Positions 1 to 8,394 are shown, numbered from the stretch's first letter. The stretch: 20,215 bases of DNA from Lachnospiraceae bacterium (GCA_009774235.1 VSNJ01000066.1:1-20215), one strand, 5' to 3'. The notes: generated by a model not told the origin, from the letters alone. A program made the numbers and translations.

Positions 1-29
1 CATTTTAAAAATTAAAATTTAGGATGGCT

Positions 30-110
30 TGTTTAAGTGCGCCCCTCTACTCTTTCTCCAGTTCTTTTTTCAACCTATTAACTGTGATATTTAAAAAGTT
101 CACTTAAACA
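30..110. repeat. Spaced inverted repeat, TGTTTAAGTG / CACTTAAACA
   Basis: A 10-base perfect inverted repeat occupies 30-39 and 101-110, about 61 bases apart, in the AT-rich stretch beyond the ispG terminator. It could be chance, a long-range RNA stem or the edge of a regulatory region for a gene outside the window. I see no open frame in 1-485. Apart from this repeat, the terminator at 264-310 and a small dyad at 384-418 (TTGTAAA / TTTACAA), nothing in 1-485 is interpretable. Confidence 0.3.
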
Positions 111-263
111 TATATTCATTGCACAAATTACTATTGGTAAATTCCATCCCCATAAAGAAGAATTAAAAACTAGGAAACATAATGTATTTTAATACTCAAT
201 ATTGCAACAATTAACAGTCTTATTTCATTATAATAAGCAATAATTCTATTAAAAAATTTCTAT

Positions 264-310
264 AAAAAAACAGACAAAGGAGATGATAATCACTATCATT
301 TCCTCTGTCT
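264..310 (-). terminator. Intrinsic terminator after ispG
   Basis: Read on the minus strand, arms at 310-294 and 288-272 form a stem of about 17 pairs (one G-T wobble, one mismatch) with a five-base loop. The stem is followed directly by a GTTTTTTTA tract at 271-263. It lies about 175 nt past the ispG stop with nothing coding between, so it most likely ends the uppS-cdsA-dxr-rseP-ispG transcript. Confidence 0.85.
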
Positions 311-485
311 ATACTTTTTCTGTCCAGTTCTTATATTTTATTATAAATCATACAACATAAAACAAAGTAGAAATCCTCATCGCTTGTAAACAGATATTTT
401 CTGCTTTTCTATTTACAAACCAGACTTATCCATTATTTGTTTATGCATAGATAAAATTTTGTTTTTAATCTTACTTTAATAATTC

Positions 486-1541
486 TTATAACTTAACAAT
501 TTCTTCTTTAAGTGCGTCAAGCAGCCCTTCTTCTGGCACTTTTTTAATAACTTCACCTTTTTTAATAAGCAGTCCTTCACCTTTTCCACCAGCAATACCT
601 ATATCAGCTTCTCTTGCTTCACCTGGTCCGTTTACAACACAGCCCATTACAGCTATTTTTAATTCCCTGTCTATATCCATATTATGGACCATTTCTTCAA
701 CTTTTCCTGCAAGTTCTATAAGGTTTATCTGTGTACGCCCGCAAGTAGGGCATGAAACAATAGTAACACCACCTTTTACCAGTCCAAGAGTCTTTAATAT
801 AAGCTTTGCTGAATATACTTCCTGTACAGGGTCTCCTGTTAATGAAACACGTATAGTATCACCAATGCCCTGGTAAAGAATATTTCCAATACCAACAGCA
901 GATTTAATATTGCCACTTGAAATAGTTCCAGATTCAGTAATGCCAACATGAAGCGGATATCCAGACTGTTTTGCAATAATCTCATGTGCCTTTATGCACA
1001 TAAGCACATCTGATGATTTAATACTTATTACAAGATTATCATATCCTATATCTTCAATCACTTTTACCTGCATAAGTGCACTTTTCACAAGACCCTCTGC
1101 AGTAACTTTTCCATACTCTTCAATTATTTCTTTCTCAAGGGAACCACTATTTACGCCTACACGTATAGGGATATTCCTCTCCTTTGCTGCCATTACTACT
1201 GCTTTAACTTTATCTTTTGTACCTATATTGCCTGGATTAATCCTAATCTTATCTGCACCGTTTTCTATAGCTGCTAATGCAAGCCTGTAATCAAAATGTA
1301 TATCAGCTACAAGCGGGATGTGTATACCTTTTTTAATCTCCTTTAATGCGCCCGCAGCCTCCATAGATGGCACAGCACACCTTATAATATCACATCCTGC
1401 CTTTTCTAAACTTAATATCTGTGAAACCGTAGCTTTAACATCCTCTGTCTTTGTATTAGTCATTGACTGGACTGCCACAGGATTGCCTCTGCCTATATTT
1501 ACACCACCTATATTTACTACCTTTGTGTTATCCCTGTACAT
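486..1541 (-). CDS. ispG: 4-hydroxy-3-methylbut-2-en-1-yl diphosphate synthase (flavodoxin)
   Basis: This is the penultimate enzyme of the MEP isoprenoid pathway: it reductively converts methylerythritol cyclodiphosphate to HMBPP using a 4Fe-4S cluster in the cytosol. The 351-residue protein has the one-barrel bacterial layout. The N-terminal barrel contains the VQSMTNT and LVADIHFD motifs. The C-terminal cluster domain has SCPTCGR (Cys264, Cys267) and GCVVNGPGEA (Cys301, Glu308), giving the three Cys and one Glu cluster ligands of the family. An upstream in-frame TTG at 1553 exists, but GGGGGA four bases before the ATG at 1541 favours the shorter start. It follows rseP by 20 nt as the last gene of the operon. 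In many Firmicutes polC comes next; here a terminator does. Confidence 0.97.
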   Translation of the reverse strand: MYRDNTKVVNIGGVNIGRGNPVAVQSMTNTKTEDVKATVSQILSLEKAGCDIIRCAVPSMEAAGALKEIKKGIHIPLVADIHFDYRLALAAIENGADKIRINPGNIGTKDKVKAVVMAAKERNIPIRVGVNSGSLEKEIIEEYGKVTAEGLVKSALMQVKVIEDIGYDNLVISIKSSDVLMCIKAHEIIAKQSGYPLHVGITESGTISSGNIKSAVGIGNILYQGIGDTIRVSLTGDPVQEVYSAKLILKTLGLVKGGVTIVSCPTCGRTQINLIELAGKVEEMVHNMDIDRELKIAVMGCVVNGPGEAREADIGIAGGKGEGLLIKKGEVIKKVPEEGLLDALKEEIVKL

Positions 1542-1561
1542 AATATCCCCCAAAATACTAT

Positions 1562-2920
1562 TTACTTTATAATCTTTATGATATCATTATACATTACAAA
1601 TACCATAAATAACATTAATACTACAAGACCTGCAAAATGTACAAATCCTTCCTTTTCCCTGTCTACCGGCTTGCCACGTATTGCCTCTATCAGTATAAAT
1701 ACAAGCCTGCCGCCATCAAGTGCAGGAAGTGGTAAAAGATTCATTACACCAAGGTTAGCACTAAGAAGCACAGACATATAAAGCATCTGCATAATTACAG
1801 CCATAATCCCAAGGCTTTTACTCTGGTCAATCGCAGTACCTACAACGTTTACAATTCCAACAGGTCCTGACACATCATTCATTGAAAGCTTTCCTGTTAT
1901 TAACTGTCCAAGGCTTGCAACAGTTGTAACTATCCAGTATTTCACTTCAACAAAACTGTATTTTAATACATCAAGAGGGCTTCCTCCTTTTTCATCAAAT
2001 GCAGCATTAAAACCAAGTGTATATGATTCGTATTCTATAGGAGTAACAGAAAACTGCTGTTCCATTCCATCCCGTTCTATTACAAAATTTACCTCTTTAC
2101 CATCCTGGTTGGCTGTATTCATAACAGTACTAAGCCCGCCAGCATTTAAAACTTCTTCCCCATTAACTGATTTAATTATGTCGCCTGCTTTAATCCCTGC
2201 TTTTTCAAATGCACCACCTTCTGTAACCTGGCTTATCTGTGAACTTTCTTTTTCATTTGAAGGGTATGAGAAACCAAAAAGATATGTTTTATAATAAGGG
2301 TCAATTTTAAATGTCTTTATTTCCCCATCACGTTCTATCTCCACTTCCACCTCATCACCGTTAAGCGGATGAAGCTGTGTATAAGTAGAAATTTCACGTC
2401 CTATTGTTATCTTCTTACCATTAACTTTTTTAACTACATCTCCTGTTTCAATACCACTCTGGCTTGCTGGCTGGTTATTGTAAACCTGCCTTATTATTGG
2501 ATAGTCAATACCTGAATAAGAAAGTATAATTATTGAAAATACAAATGCTAGTATAAAATTAAAAAACGGTCCCGCAAATACTACAGAAAACCTTGCCCAC
2601 ACACCTTTACTGTTAAATGAGTTTTCAGCGTCATTTTCTTCATCTTCACCAATCATTGCACATGAACCACCAATAGGAAACAGTTTCCAGGAATACTTTG
2701 TCACGTCCTGCCAGTCTTCCCTGCTTTCAAAGTCTTTCTGTGAACAGAAAAGTTTAACTACACCACCTTTTTTTGTCCTGGCATATGTTATAATCCTTGG
2801 TCCCATTCCTACAGAGAACTCTGGAACTCCTACACCGTTTTTCTTGGCAAGGAAAAAGTGTCCTAGCTCATGTATTACTACAATCACTGTAAATATAAGT
2901 AATGCTACAATAATATTCAT
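1562..2920 (-). CDS. rseP: RIP metalloprotease, site-2 protease family (RseP/RasP)
   Basis: This intramembrane zinc protease (MEROPS M50B) cleaves anti-sigma factors and leftover signal peptides within the membrane. The 452-residue protein starts with a hydrophobic helix carrying the zinc motif HELGH (residues 17-21). The third-ligand region LPALDGG (Asp402) lies in a late membrane segment, and a hydrophobic helix closes the C-terminus. Between them are two PDZ-type repeats, roughly residues 140-210 and 225-295, recognisable by GIETGDVVKKVNG and GIKAGDIIKSVNG. The longest frame begins at a GTG at 2944, but GGAGG seven bases before the ATG at 2920 sets the likely start. It sits 36 nt after dxr and 20 nt before ispG. 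Its natural substrate cannot be told from the window. Confidence 0.95.
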   Translation of the reverse strand: MNIIVALLIFTVIVVIHELGHFFLAKKNGVGVPEFSVGMGPRIITYARTKKGGVVKLFCSQKDFESREDWQDVTKYSWKLFPIGGSCAMIGEDEENDAENSFNSKGVWARFSVVFAGPFFNFILAFVFSIIILSYSGIDYPIIRQVYNNQPASQSGIETGDVVKKVNGKKITIGREISTYTQLHPLNGDEVEVEIERDGEIKTFKIDPYYKTYLFGFSYPSNEKESSQISQVTEGGAFEKAGIKAGDIIKSVNGEEVLNAGGLSTVMNTANQDGKEVNFVIERDGMEQQFSVTPIEYESYTLGFNAAFDEKGGSPLDVLKYSFVEVKYWIVTTVASLGQLITGKLSMNDVSGPVGIVNVVGTAIDQSKSLGIMAVIMQMLYMSVLLSANLGVMNLLPLPALDGGRLVFILIEAIRGKPVDREKEGFVHFAGLVVLMLFMVFVMYNDIIKIIK

Positions 2921-2956
2921 TATAAAACCTCCATAGATATTCACTTCCAGCTTCTG

Positions 2957-4105
2957 TTACATACTCTCAATAAAGCTGTATACATCCTGTTCAATTTCAA
3001 GTATATCACTTAATGATGGATTATCAATGTTTTTATGTTTCTGCATACATTCTTTTATTATCCGTGTTATATCCAGATAACCAGCTTTCCTTTCAAGAAA
3101 CATGGCTACCGCCTTTTCATTAGCAGCATTAAATACAGTAAGCATGCTTCCTCCTGCCTGGCCTGCCTCATATGCAAGCTTAAGCCCTTCAAAGGTTTCC
3201 AGGTCGGGCTTCTCAAATGTAATCTGGGACATTTTATAGAAGTCAAGGCGTTCTCCTGGAAGATACCGCCTCTCTGGATAAGTAAGCGCATACTGTATAG
3301 GAAGCTTCATATCAGGTGTCCCAAGTTGTGCAATTACTGCCCCGTCTTCAAATTCTACCATAGAATGTATTATGCTTTGTGGTTGTATCACAACCTCAAT
3401 ATTGTCAAAATCCATATTAAAAAGCCATTTTGCTTCTATTACTTCAAGCCCCTTATTAACCATTGTTGAAGAATCAACTGTAATCTTCTTTCCCATAGAC
3501 CAGTTAGGATGTTTAAGTGCATCTTCTGGCATTATATTCTTAAGAGCTTCCTTTTTCATGCCACGGAATGGTCCTCCTGAAGCTGTAAGTATTATCCTGG
3601 CAGGTTTATTATTATATTTTCCACTTATACACTGGAATATAGCAGAATGTTCACTGTCAACTGGAAGAAGCTTTACTCCATACTTATGAACCATAGGCAT
3701 AATAATATGCCCCGCTGTAACAAGAGTTTCTTTATTTGCAAATGCTATATCTTTTCCTGTCTTAATTGCTTCAATTACGGGCTTTATCCCTATCATTCCT
3801 GAAACCGCCGCAACAACAATATCTGCACCATCTATTGTTGCACACTCCACAAGACCATCCATGCCTGTTACAACTTTTGTCTTGTGGTTTCCTTTTGCCT
3901 CAAGGCATTTCTTTAATTCAAGTGCCTTGCCATTATTATATATACATACAAGCTCTGGCATAAACTTATTTACCTGCTTTTCCACAAGGTTTGTATTACT
4001 TCCTGCTGCCAATGCTTTTACATGCATATCTTTATTATTACTTATTACTTCCAGGGTCTGTGTGCCTATAGAACCCGTTGAGCCTAATATAACTATCTCT
4101 TTCAT
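2957..4105 (-). CDS. dxr: 1-deoxy-D-xylulose-5-phosphate reductoisomerase
   Basis: This enzyme catalyses the NADPH-dependent rearrangement and reduction of DXP to 2-C-methyl-D-erythritol 4-phosphate, the committed MEP step and the target of fosmidomycin. The 382-residue length is typical. Visible motifs are the dinucleotide-binding GSTGSIG (residues 8-14), NKETLV, and the metal ligands Asp150 and Glu152 in DSEHSAIFQ. Substrate-site motifs SGGPF and HPNWSMG follow, then MVNKGLEVIEA with Glu221 as third metal ligand. The frame could begin at ATG 4120, but the protein family begins at MKEIVILGS and a GGAG lies nine bases before that ATG at 4105. A small perfect hairpin (CAGGAT / ATCCTG, 4123-4140) sits in the 57-nt gap after cdsA. 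Confidence 0.97.
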   Translation of the reverse strand: MKEIVILGSTGSIGTQTLEVISNNKDMHVKALAAGSNTNLVEKQVNKFMPELVCIYNNGKALELKKCLEAKGNHKTKVVTGMDGLVECATIDGADIVVAAVSGMIGIKPVIEAIKTGKDIAFANKETLVTAGHIIMPMVHKYGVKLLPVDSEHSAIFQCISGKYNNKPARIILTASGGPFRGMKKEALKNIMPEDALKHPNWSMGKKITVDSSTMVNKGLEVIEAKWLFNMDFDNIEVVIQPQSIIHSMVEFEDGAVIAQLGTPDMKLPIQYALTYPERRYLPGERLDFYKMSQITFEKPDLETFEGLKLAYEAGQAGGSMLTVFNAANEKAVAMFLERKAGYLDITRIIKECMQKHKNIDNPSLSDILEIEQDVYSFIESM

Positions 4106-4162
4106 ATTTCTTAACTCCATGCCAGGATGCTTTTATCCTGTATAAAACCTGTATTTTCTGTA

Positions 4163-4951
4163 TTACATCATAAACCTTATAAGATAATATACTACTGGTG
4201 CAGTAAATATAATACTGTCAAACCTGTCCAATATACCACCATGTCCAGGTATAAGTTTCCCATAATCTTTAATATTATGGTTTCTTTTAATAGCAGAAGC
4301 TGCAAGGTCACCAATCTGCGAAATAACAGAAGAAACTGCACCTATTACAGGAAGCTGCCACCATACATTCCTGTCATTATAAAATACTGCTGCAAATATA
4401 AATCCAATTAATGCTGCACCAGCAATGCCACCAAGGCATCCTTCTATTGTTTTATTAGGGCTGAGTTCAGATGGCATCTTATGCTTTCCTATAAGTTTGC
4501 CTACACAGTAAGCACAAGTATCAGAACCCCAGGCACCAATATATATAAGCCATACAAGTAAAATCCCATTTTCTACAAACCTTACTTTAAATACAAATGA
4601 TAACATAATTGTTACATATATAATCCCAAAAAACAGCATTGTTATCTGCTCTGAATTAAACCTCGGATAACTTATAACATAACATGCCATAAATACCATT
4701 AATGATAATATAAGCCACATTATAAGGTATTCATATTCATCATTAAGTAACAAGATATCTGTAACAATACTTGAAATATATCCAGCTAGTGCAGGAGGTG
4801 TTTTCTCCATACCAACTGCTTTGTAAAGTTCAAAAAGCCCAATTAAAGAAATTGCTGTTATAACCCAGAATAATGGATAGCCTCCATATACCATAAGGGC
4901 TATTGTAATTGCCATAAGGACAATCCCGCTGGCAAGCCTTGTCTTGAACAT
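4163..4951 (-). CDS. cdsA: Phosphatidate cytidylyltransferase (CDP-diglyceride synthase)
   Basis: This integral membrane enzyme makes CDP-diacylglycerol from phosphatidic acid and CTP, feeding phosphatidylglycerol, cardiolipin and phosphatidylserine synthesis. The 262-residue protein is strongly hydrophobic with about seven to eight membrane segments. It contains WGSDTCAY (141-148), SPNKTIEG (164-171) and, near the C-terminus, the complete family signature running from Ser219 through KRNHNIKDYG and PGHGGILDRFD to Asp245. AAAGGA precedes the ATG. It lies 54 nt downstream of uppS and 57 nt upstream of dxr, the conserved Firmicutes order. Confidence 0.96.
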   Translation of the reverse strand: MFKTRLASGIVLMAITIALMVYGGYPLFWVITAISLIGLFELYKAVGMEKTPPALAGYISSIVTDILLLNDEYEYLIMWLILSLMVFMACYVISYPRFNSEQITMLFFGIIYVTIMLSFVFKVRFVENGILLVWLIYIGAWGSDTCAYCVGKLIGKHKMPSELSPNKTIEGCLGGIAGAALIGFIFAAVFYNDRNVWWQLPVIGAVSSVISQIGDLAASAIKRNHNIKDYGKLIPGHGGILDRFDSIIFTAPVVYYLIRFMM

Positions 4952-5005
4952 TTTAAAAATCCTTTCTGCTAAAATCCAGCTTTATCATATAATTTCCCTT
5001 ATACG

Positions 5006-5719
5006 CTATACTCCTCCGTAACGCCTGTCCCTTGTCCTGTAAAACTCTACAGCCTTTTCAAGTTCTTTTTTATCAAAATCTGGCCAGAATACATCAGTAA
5101 AATAAAATTCTGCATACGCAAGCTGCCATAAAAGATAATTGGACAACCGCTGTTCACCACTTGTCCTGATCATAAGGTCTGGGTCTGGTATGCCATATGT
5201 ATCAAGATGTGATGATATAACATCCTCATCTATATTATTTATATCAAGTTTTCCCTCTTTTATTTCCCTGGCTATTTTTATAATGCCACGCTTGATTTCA
5301 TCACGGCTTCCATAATTTAAAGCAACCTGGAAATGAAGCCCTGTATTGTTTGCAGAAACTTCTTCAAGTTCTATAATTCTTTCCTGTAAACCTTTGTCAA
5401 GACGTGAAATATCACCTATGACACGCACTTGCATATTATTTTTTCTGCTGGTATTAATACAATCTTTTAAATAACTGCCAAGCAGTTTCATCAAGGCATC
5501 TACTTCATCTTTTGGTCTTGCCCAGTTTTCAGTGGAAAATGCATACATAGTTAAATATTCTATACCCATGTCCCATGCTGCCGCACATATTTTTTCAACA
5601 TTCTTACTTCCAGCAGCATGGCCTGCATTGCGGGGAAGCAGCCTTTTCTTCGCCCATCTTCCATTGCCATCTAATATAACCGCTACATGTCTTGGCACAC
5701 TTCTTGCATTATCTGACAT
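5006..5719 (-). CDS. uppS: Isoprenyl transferase (undecaprenyl diphosphate synthase)
   Basis: This cis-prenyltransferase extends farnesyl diphosphate with IPP to C55 undecaprenyl diphosphate, the lipid carrier for peptidoglycan and surface glycans. Motifs of the 237-residue protein are ILDGNGRWA with catalytic Asp17, the RLLPRNAGH loop, YAFSTENW, RTSGEQRLSN (185-194) for pyrophosphate binding, and Glu204 in AYAEF. AAAGGA lies about eight bases before the ATG. It is the first gene of the minus-strand operon. In most Firmicutes frr is directly upstream, but here the region between holds a glycosyltransferase gene on the other strand and a terminator after frr, so uppS should need its own promoter. 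Confidence 0.97.
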   Translation of the reverse strand: MSDNARSVPRHVAVILDGNGRWAKKRLLPRNAGHAAGSKNVEKICAAAWDMGIEYLTMYAFSTENWARPKDEVDALMKLLGSYLKDCINTSRKNNMQVRVIGDISRLDKGLQERIIELEEVSANNTGLHFQVALNYGSRDEIKRGIIKIAREIKEGKLDINNIDEDVISSHLDTYGIPDPDLMIRTSGEQRLSNYLLWQLAYAEFYFTDVFWPDFDKKELEKAVEFYRTRDRRYGGV

Positions 5720-5777
5720 CTTTGTTTTCCTTTCATTAAATGTTTTAATTCTTAATTATACAAGCAAAAAACATTCT

Positions 5778-5807
5778 ATAATAATATATTTTCCAATATT
5801 ACTGCAA
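5778..5807 (-). promoter_or_regulatory. Candidate SigA-type promoter for uppS operon
   Basis: On the minus strand, TTGCAG (5807-5802) and TATTAT (5783-5778) are 18 bases apart. A second possible -10, TATAAT, lies at 5760-5755, about 36 nt before the uppS start, but without a good -35. A promoter is expected somewhere here because frr appears to be terminated at 7736-7773. The exact choice is uncertain in such AT-rich DNA. Confidence 0.35.
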
Positions 5808-5812
5808 AATAT

Positions 5813-5839
5813 TAAGGGACAGGCTTTGCCTATCCCTTA
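5813..5839 (-). terminator. Hairpin upstream of uppS, possible terminator
   Basis: TAAGGGA / TCCCTTA with inner AGGC / GCCT pairs around a TTT loop form a stem of 11 pairs with one mismatch. On the minus strand it is followed by AATATTTTG, a weak U-tract. It would stop transcripts arriving from the right before they reach uppS, or form part of a leader. Confidence 0.4.
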
Positions 5840-5861
5840 TGCCAACAACTAATTTTAACAA

Positions 5862-5893
5862 GTAAAAACTGGAAAGTCAATAGATTTCCAGTT
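5862..5893 (-). terminator. Hairpin with T-tract, probable terminator
   Basis: AACTGGAAA (5867-5875) and TTTCCAGTT (5885-5893) form a perfect nine-pair stem with a nine-base loop. On the minus strand the stem runs straight into TTTTTAC. It lies downstream of the possible coding remnant at 6057-6254. AACTGGAAA occurs again at 5968-5976. Confidence 0.5.
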
Positions 5894-6056
5894 ATCTTAT
5901 TTTGTATTTCTGGATATATAGATATTGTAAACCTGTTTCATGGAATAAATATACAAAATAAAAGTATAACTGGAAATTATACAGATATGCCAGTACATAA
6001 GTCTATTATTTTGTGTATAATAGCAGAATCAAATTTTATAAAACATTATGATATAT

Positions 6057-6254
6057 CTAAAGCATGTTGGAAAATGCTTTTAAACTGTCAATTTCTTTTA
6101 TAAAACCAGGATATCTGTTGCGTTGGTTATCATAGCGGAAGCGTACCCTTGTGTGGAATATTCTGGCTCTGGCATGGAAACCGTCTGTTTCCTCAAAAAT
6201 AAATAAATAGAAGTTATTGAAATTTATGAAACGGATGTGGCTCTGGTATGCTTT
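6057..6254 (-). pseudogene. Possible N-terminally truncated coding remnant
   Basis: A 65-codon open frame ends in TAG (6059-6057) and has no ATG, GTG or TTG start; an in-frame TAA lies just upstream. Its translation has protein-like composition, for example FHARARIFHTRVRFRYDNQR followed by NRYPGFIKEIDSLKAF. The stretch is richer in GC than the flanking DNA. I do not recognise the family. It may be the C-terminal end of a gene displaced when the neighbouring glycosyltransferase arrived, or an accidental open frame. The rest of 5720-6352 holds the hairpins and promoters listed separately and no other gene that I can support. Confidence 0.3.
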
Positions 6255-6257
6255 TTA

Positions 6258-6286
6258 TTTACATTACAAAATACATTTGATATAAT
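6258..6286 (+). promoter_or_regulatory. SigA-type promoter for the glycosyltransferase
   Basis: TTTACA (6258-6263), a 17-base spacer and a perfect TATAAT (6281-6286) lie about 72 nt upstream of the expected start codon. This is one of the best housekeeping promoter matches in the window. Confidence 0.7.
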
Positions 6287-6364
6287 AATCACAGATTATA
6301 TCAGAGATATTTTTTATGGACTGGTTATTAATGATATTAAGTATATAGCGGAATGGAGATTATT

Positions 6365-7648
6365 ATGAAAAAAGTTGGTATTGTAATATGCAATTATAAT
6401 AAAGAAAATGCTGTGCTTGATTGTATACAAAGTATTCTTGAATCAGATTTCCAGGATTTTGACTTATATGTTGTAGACAATGGTTCTACAGACAAATCTG
6501 TACAACGCATAGAGGAAAAATATCCTGAAGGGCTTGTCCTTATTAAGAACCAGGACAACCTTGGAGGCTCTGGCGGGTTTAATACAGGTCTCAGGGAAGT
6601 ATATAAAAAAGGATATCCATACCTTATGTGTGTGGATAATGATGCAATGCTTGATGAACAGGCAATAGGAAACCTCTATAATTTCTTAGAAACACATGAA
6701 GAAGCAGGAATGGCTGGTGCTAAAGTATACCATATGGAAGCACCTGATTATGTACAGCAGTTCGGCCAGGAGATTGATTTTAAATATTTCTGCACAGAGG
6801 CTTTGCATTTCAATGAATTTGAGGATGGAAACATGCCAGAATACATCTATACGGATTCTGTTGCAGCATGTTCACTAATGGTAAAACGCTGTGTTATTGA
6901 TAAAATTGGCTTTATGCCAGAAGAGAATTTCTTATACTGGGATGATACAGAATGGTGTTACCGTTGTAATCTCGCAGGTTATAAAGTTGCATCTGTTGGA
7001 AATGCAAAGGCACTTCATGCAATGGGTGCTAAAAATGAATCCGTTAATACATTTCCAACATATTACGCATGGCGCAACTGGATTGTATTTTTTACAAAAT
7101 ATGTTCAAGAAGAAGAGCTTGGGCGCATGGCAGAAACTTTCTTAGGCTCTGTCTTCCAGGTAATATATGAAGGTATCCACAATGGCAGTGAAAACCGTGC
7201 CAAAACTGTAATGCTTGCATATGATGATGCAATACATGGAATTATGGGCAAAGCAGGTGAAAACCGTATATTTAACATAGACTTTAATGCTGCCCCTTTT
7301 CTACGCTTATTTAATGGTAAAGAAAAAATCTATATTGAAGATAATGGTTATACCGACACAGCAGAATGGCTGGAAGAATTTGCCTCTGTCAACGGATATA
7401 ATATTACATGGATTAAAGAACCACAGGAAAATATACCTGTTATATCAATATGTGAAAATATATTCAAGCTTGATGATTTAAGCCGCAATAAAATATATGT
7501 TGATATTAATAAATGTGTGTTTGAAACAGAAGATGATGCAATGGATATTATTAATTATAACTATAGTAAAAAAAGCTTTATATTTGCACAAAAACCTGTA
7601 TTCTTAGAATGTGCAAAGAAATTAAGGGAAAAATGCCAGACAACATAA
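6365..7648 (+). CDS. Family 2 glycosyltransferase
   Basis: This is a GT-A fold glycosyltransferase, probably adding a sugar to a cell-surface glycan or lipid-linked intermediate; the substrate is unknown. The 427-residue protein opens with VGIVICNYNKEN and LYVVDNGSTDKS, the nucleotide-binding half of the fold. A rhamnosyltransferase-like NLGGSGGFNTG follows, then the DND metal motif (91-93), WDDTEWCYR (192-200, probable catalytic acid region) and a late His218. Residues from about 260 onward form an extension I cannot assign. An ATG at 6353 is in frame, but GGAG six bases before the ATG at 6365 sets the start. It is a single-gene unit on the opposite strand to its neighbours, between frr and uppS, which suggests insertion into an otherwise conserved cluster. 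Confidence 0.88.
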   Translation: MKKVGIVICNYNKENAVLDCIQSILESDFQDFDLYVVDNGSTDKSVQRIEEKYPEGLVLIKNQDNLGGSGGFNTGLREVYKKGYPYLMCVDNDAMLDEQAIGNLYNFLETHEEAGMAGAKVYHMEAPDYVQQFGQEIDFKYFCTEALHFNEFEDGNMPEYIYTDSVAACSLMVKRCVIDKIGFMPEENFLYWDDTEWCYRCNLAGYKVASVGNAKALHAMGAKNESVNTFPTYYAWRNWIVFFTKYVQEEELGRMAETFLGSVFQVIYEGIHNGSENRAKTVMLAYDDAIHGIMGKAGENRIFNIDFNAAPFLRLFNGKEKIYIEDNGYTDTAEWLEEFASVNGYNITWIKEPQENIPVISICENIFKLDDLSRNKIYVDINKCVFETEDDAMDIINYNYSKKSFIFAQKPVFLECAKKLREKCQTT

Positions 7649-7733
7649 CAGGCATCTGGCTACATATAACCTGGTAAAAAAAGTGAGTGGAATTTGCTTC
7701 TGTGTATTTTTAGTATTATAATAATTTCTTAAT

Positions 7734-7775
7734 AAAAAAACAGATACAAAATATATATAATGTATCTGTTTTTGG
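7734..7775. terminator. Bidirectional terminator between glycosyltransferase and frr
   Basis: AAAAACAGATACA (7736-7748) and TGTATCTGTTTTT (7761-7773) are perfect complements around a 12-base AT loop, so the stem is flanked by a T-run on either strand. It ends the plus-strand glycosyltransferase and the minus-strand frr transcript. Confidence 0.9.
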
Positions 7776-7839
7776 TATGTCTGGAAACGTACAAGCCTTC
7801 CAGGCTATATAATATAGAACTTGTACATCCATAATAATT

Positions 7840-8394
7840 CTATACAGTCATAATTTCCTTCGATTTATCATCAATCATGCTGTCAATTTTACTTACATAT
7901 TCATCTGTCATCTTCTGTATACTTGTTTCTGCATCTTTTTGCTCATCCTCAGAAATCTCATTAGCTTTCTGCTGTTTCTTTGCCATATCATTGGCATCCC
8001 TGCGTATATTCCTAATTGCAACTTTGCTGTCTTCACCCTTCTTCTTAACATCTTTAACAAGTTCTTTACGTCTTTCTTCTGTAAGCTCTGGAAATGACAG
8101 GCGTATAACTTTGCCATCATTATTAGGGGTAAGCCCAATATCAGATACAAGTATAGCCTTTTCTATCTCTTTAATAAGACTTGGCTCCCATGGCTGTATA
8201 AGAAGAGTACGTGCTTCTGATACAGAAATATTGGCAACTGACTGCAGGTTCGACGGAGTACCATAATAATCTACTGTAATCTTATCAAGTATATGTGGAT
8301 TGGCACGTCCTGCACGTATAGTAGTATAGTCACTTGCAAGGTTTTCAACTGTTTTATTCATTTTATCTTCAAATTGTTTTAATTCAACACTCAT
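7840..8394 (-). CDS. frr: Ribosome recycling factor
   Basis: The factor splits post-termination ribosomes together with EF-G. The 184-residue length is normal for the family. The N-terminal part holds the first long helix and the TIRAGRANP motif; the middle domain includes VDYYGTP and LLIQPWEP; and the C-terminal helices contain LTEERRKELVKDVKKKGED and end in DDKSKEIMTV. The frame extends upstream to 8463, but MSVELKQFEDKM matches the normal beginning and AAGGGGA precedes the ATG at 8394. It follows pyrH after 78 nt, which contain a bulged hairpin (8433-8467). A strong terminator lies 67 nt downstream, so the usual continuation into uppS is broken here. Confidence 0.97.
   Translation of the reverse strand: MSVELKQFEDKMNKTVENLASDYTTIRAGRANPHILDKITVDYYGTPSNLQSVANISVSEARTLLIQPWEPSLIKEIEKAILVSDIGLTPNNDGKVIRLSFPELTEERRKELVKDVKKKGEDSKVAIRNIRRDANDMAKKQQKANEISEDEQKDAETSIQKMTDEYVSKIDSMIDDKSKEIMTV

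Noticed and set aside
3035..3469. 144-codon plus-strand ORF inside dxr
   Set aside because: Antisense of conserved dxr codons; no ribosome site.
6123..6200. GC-richer patch with hairpin GGAAAC-CGTCT-GTTTCC considered as a structured RNA
   Set aside because: The stem is only six pairs and the patch is explained as well by the possible coding remnant; no known RNA family recognised.
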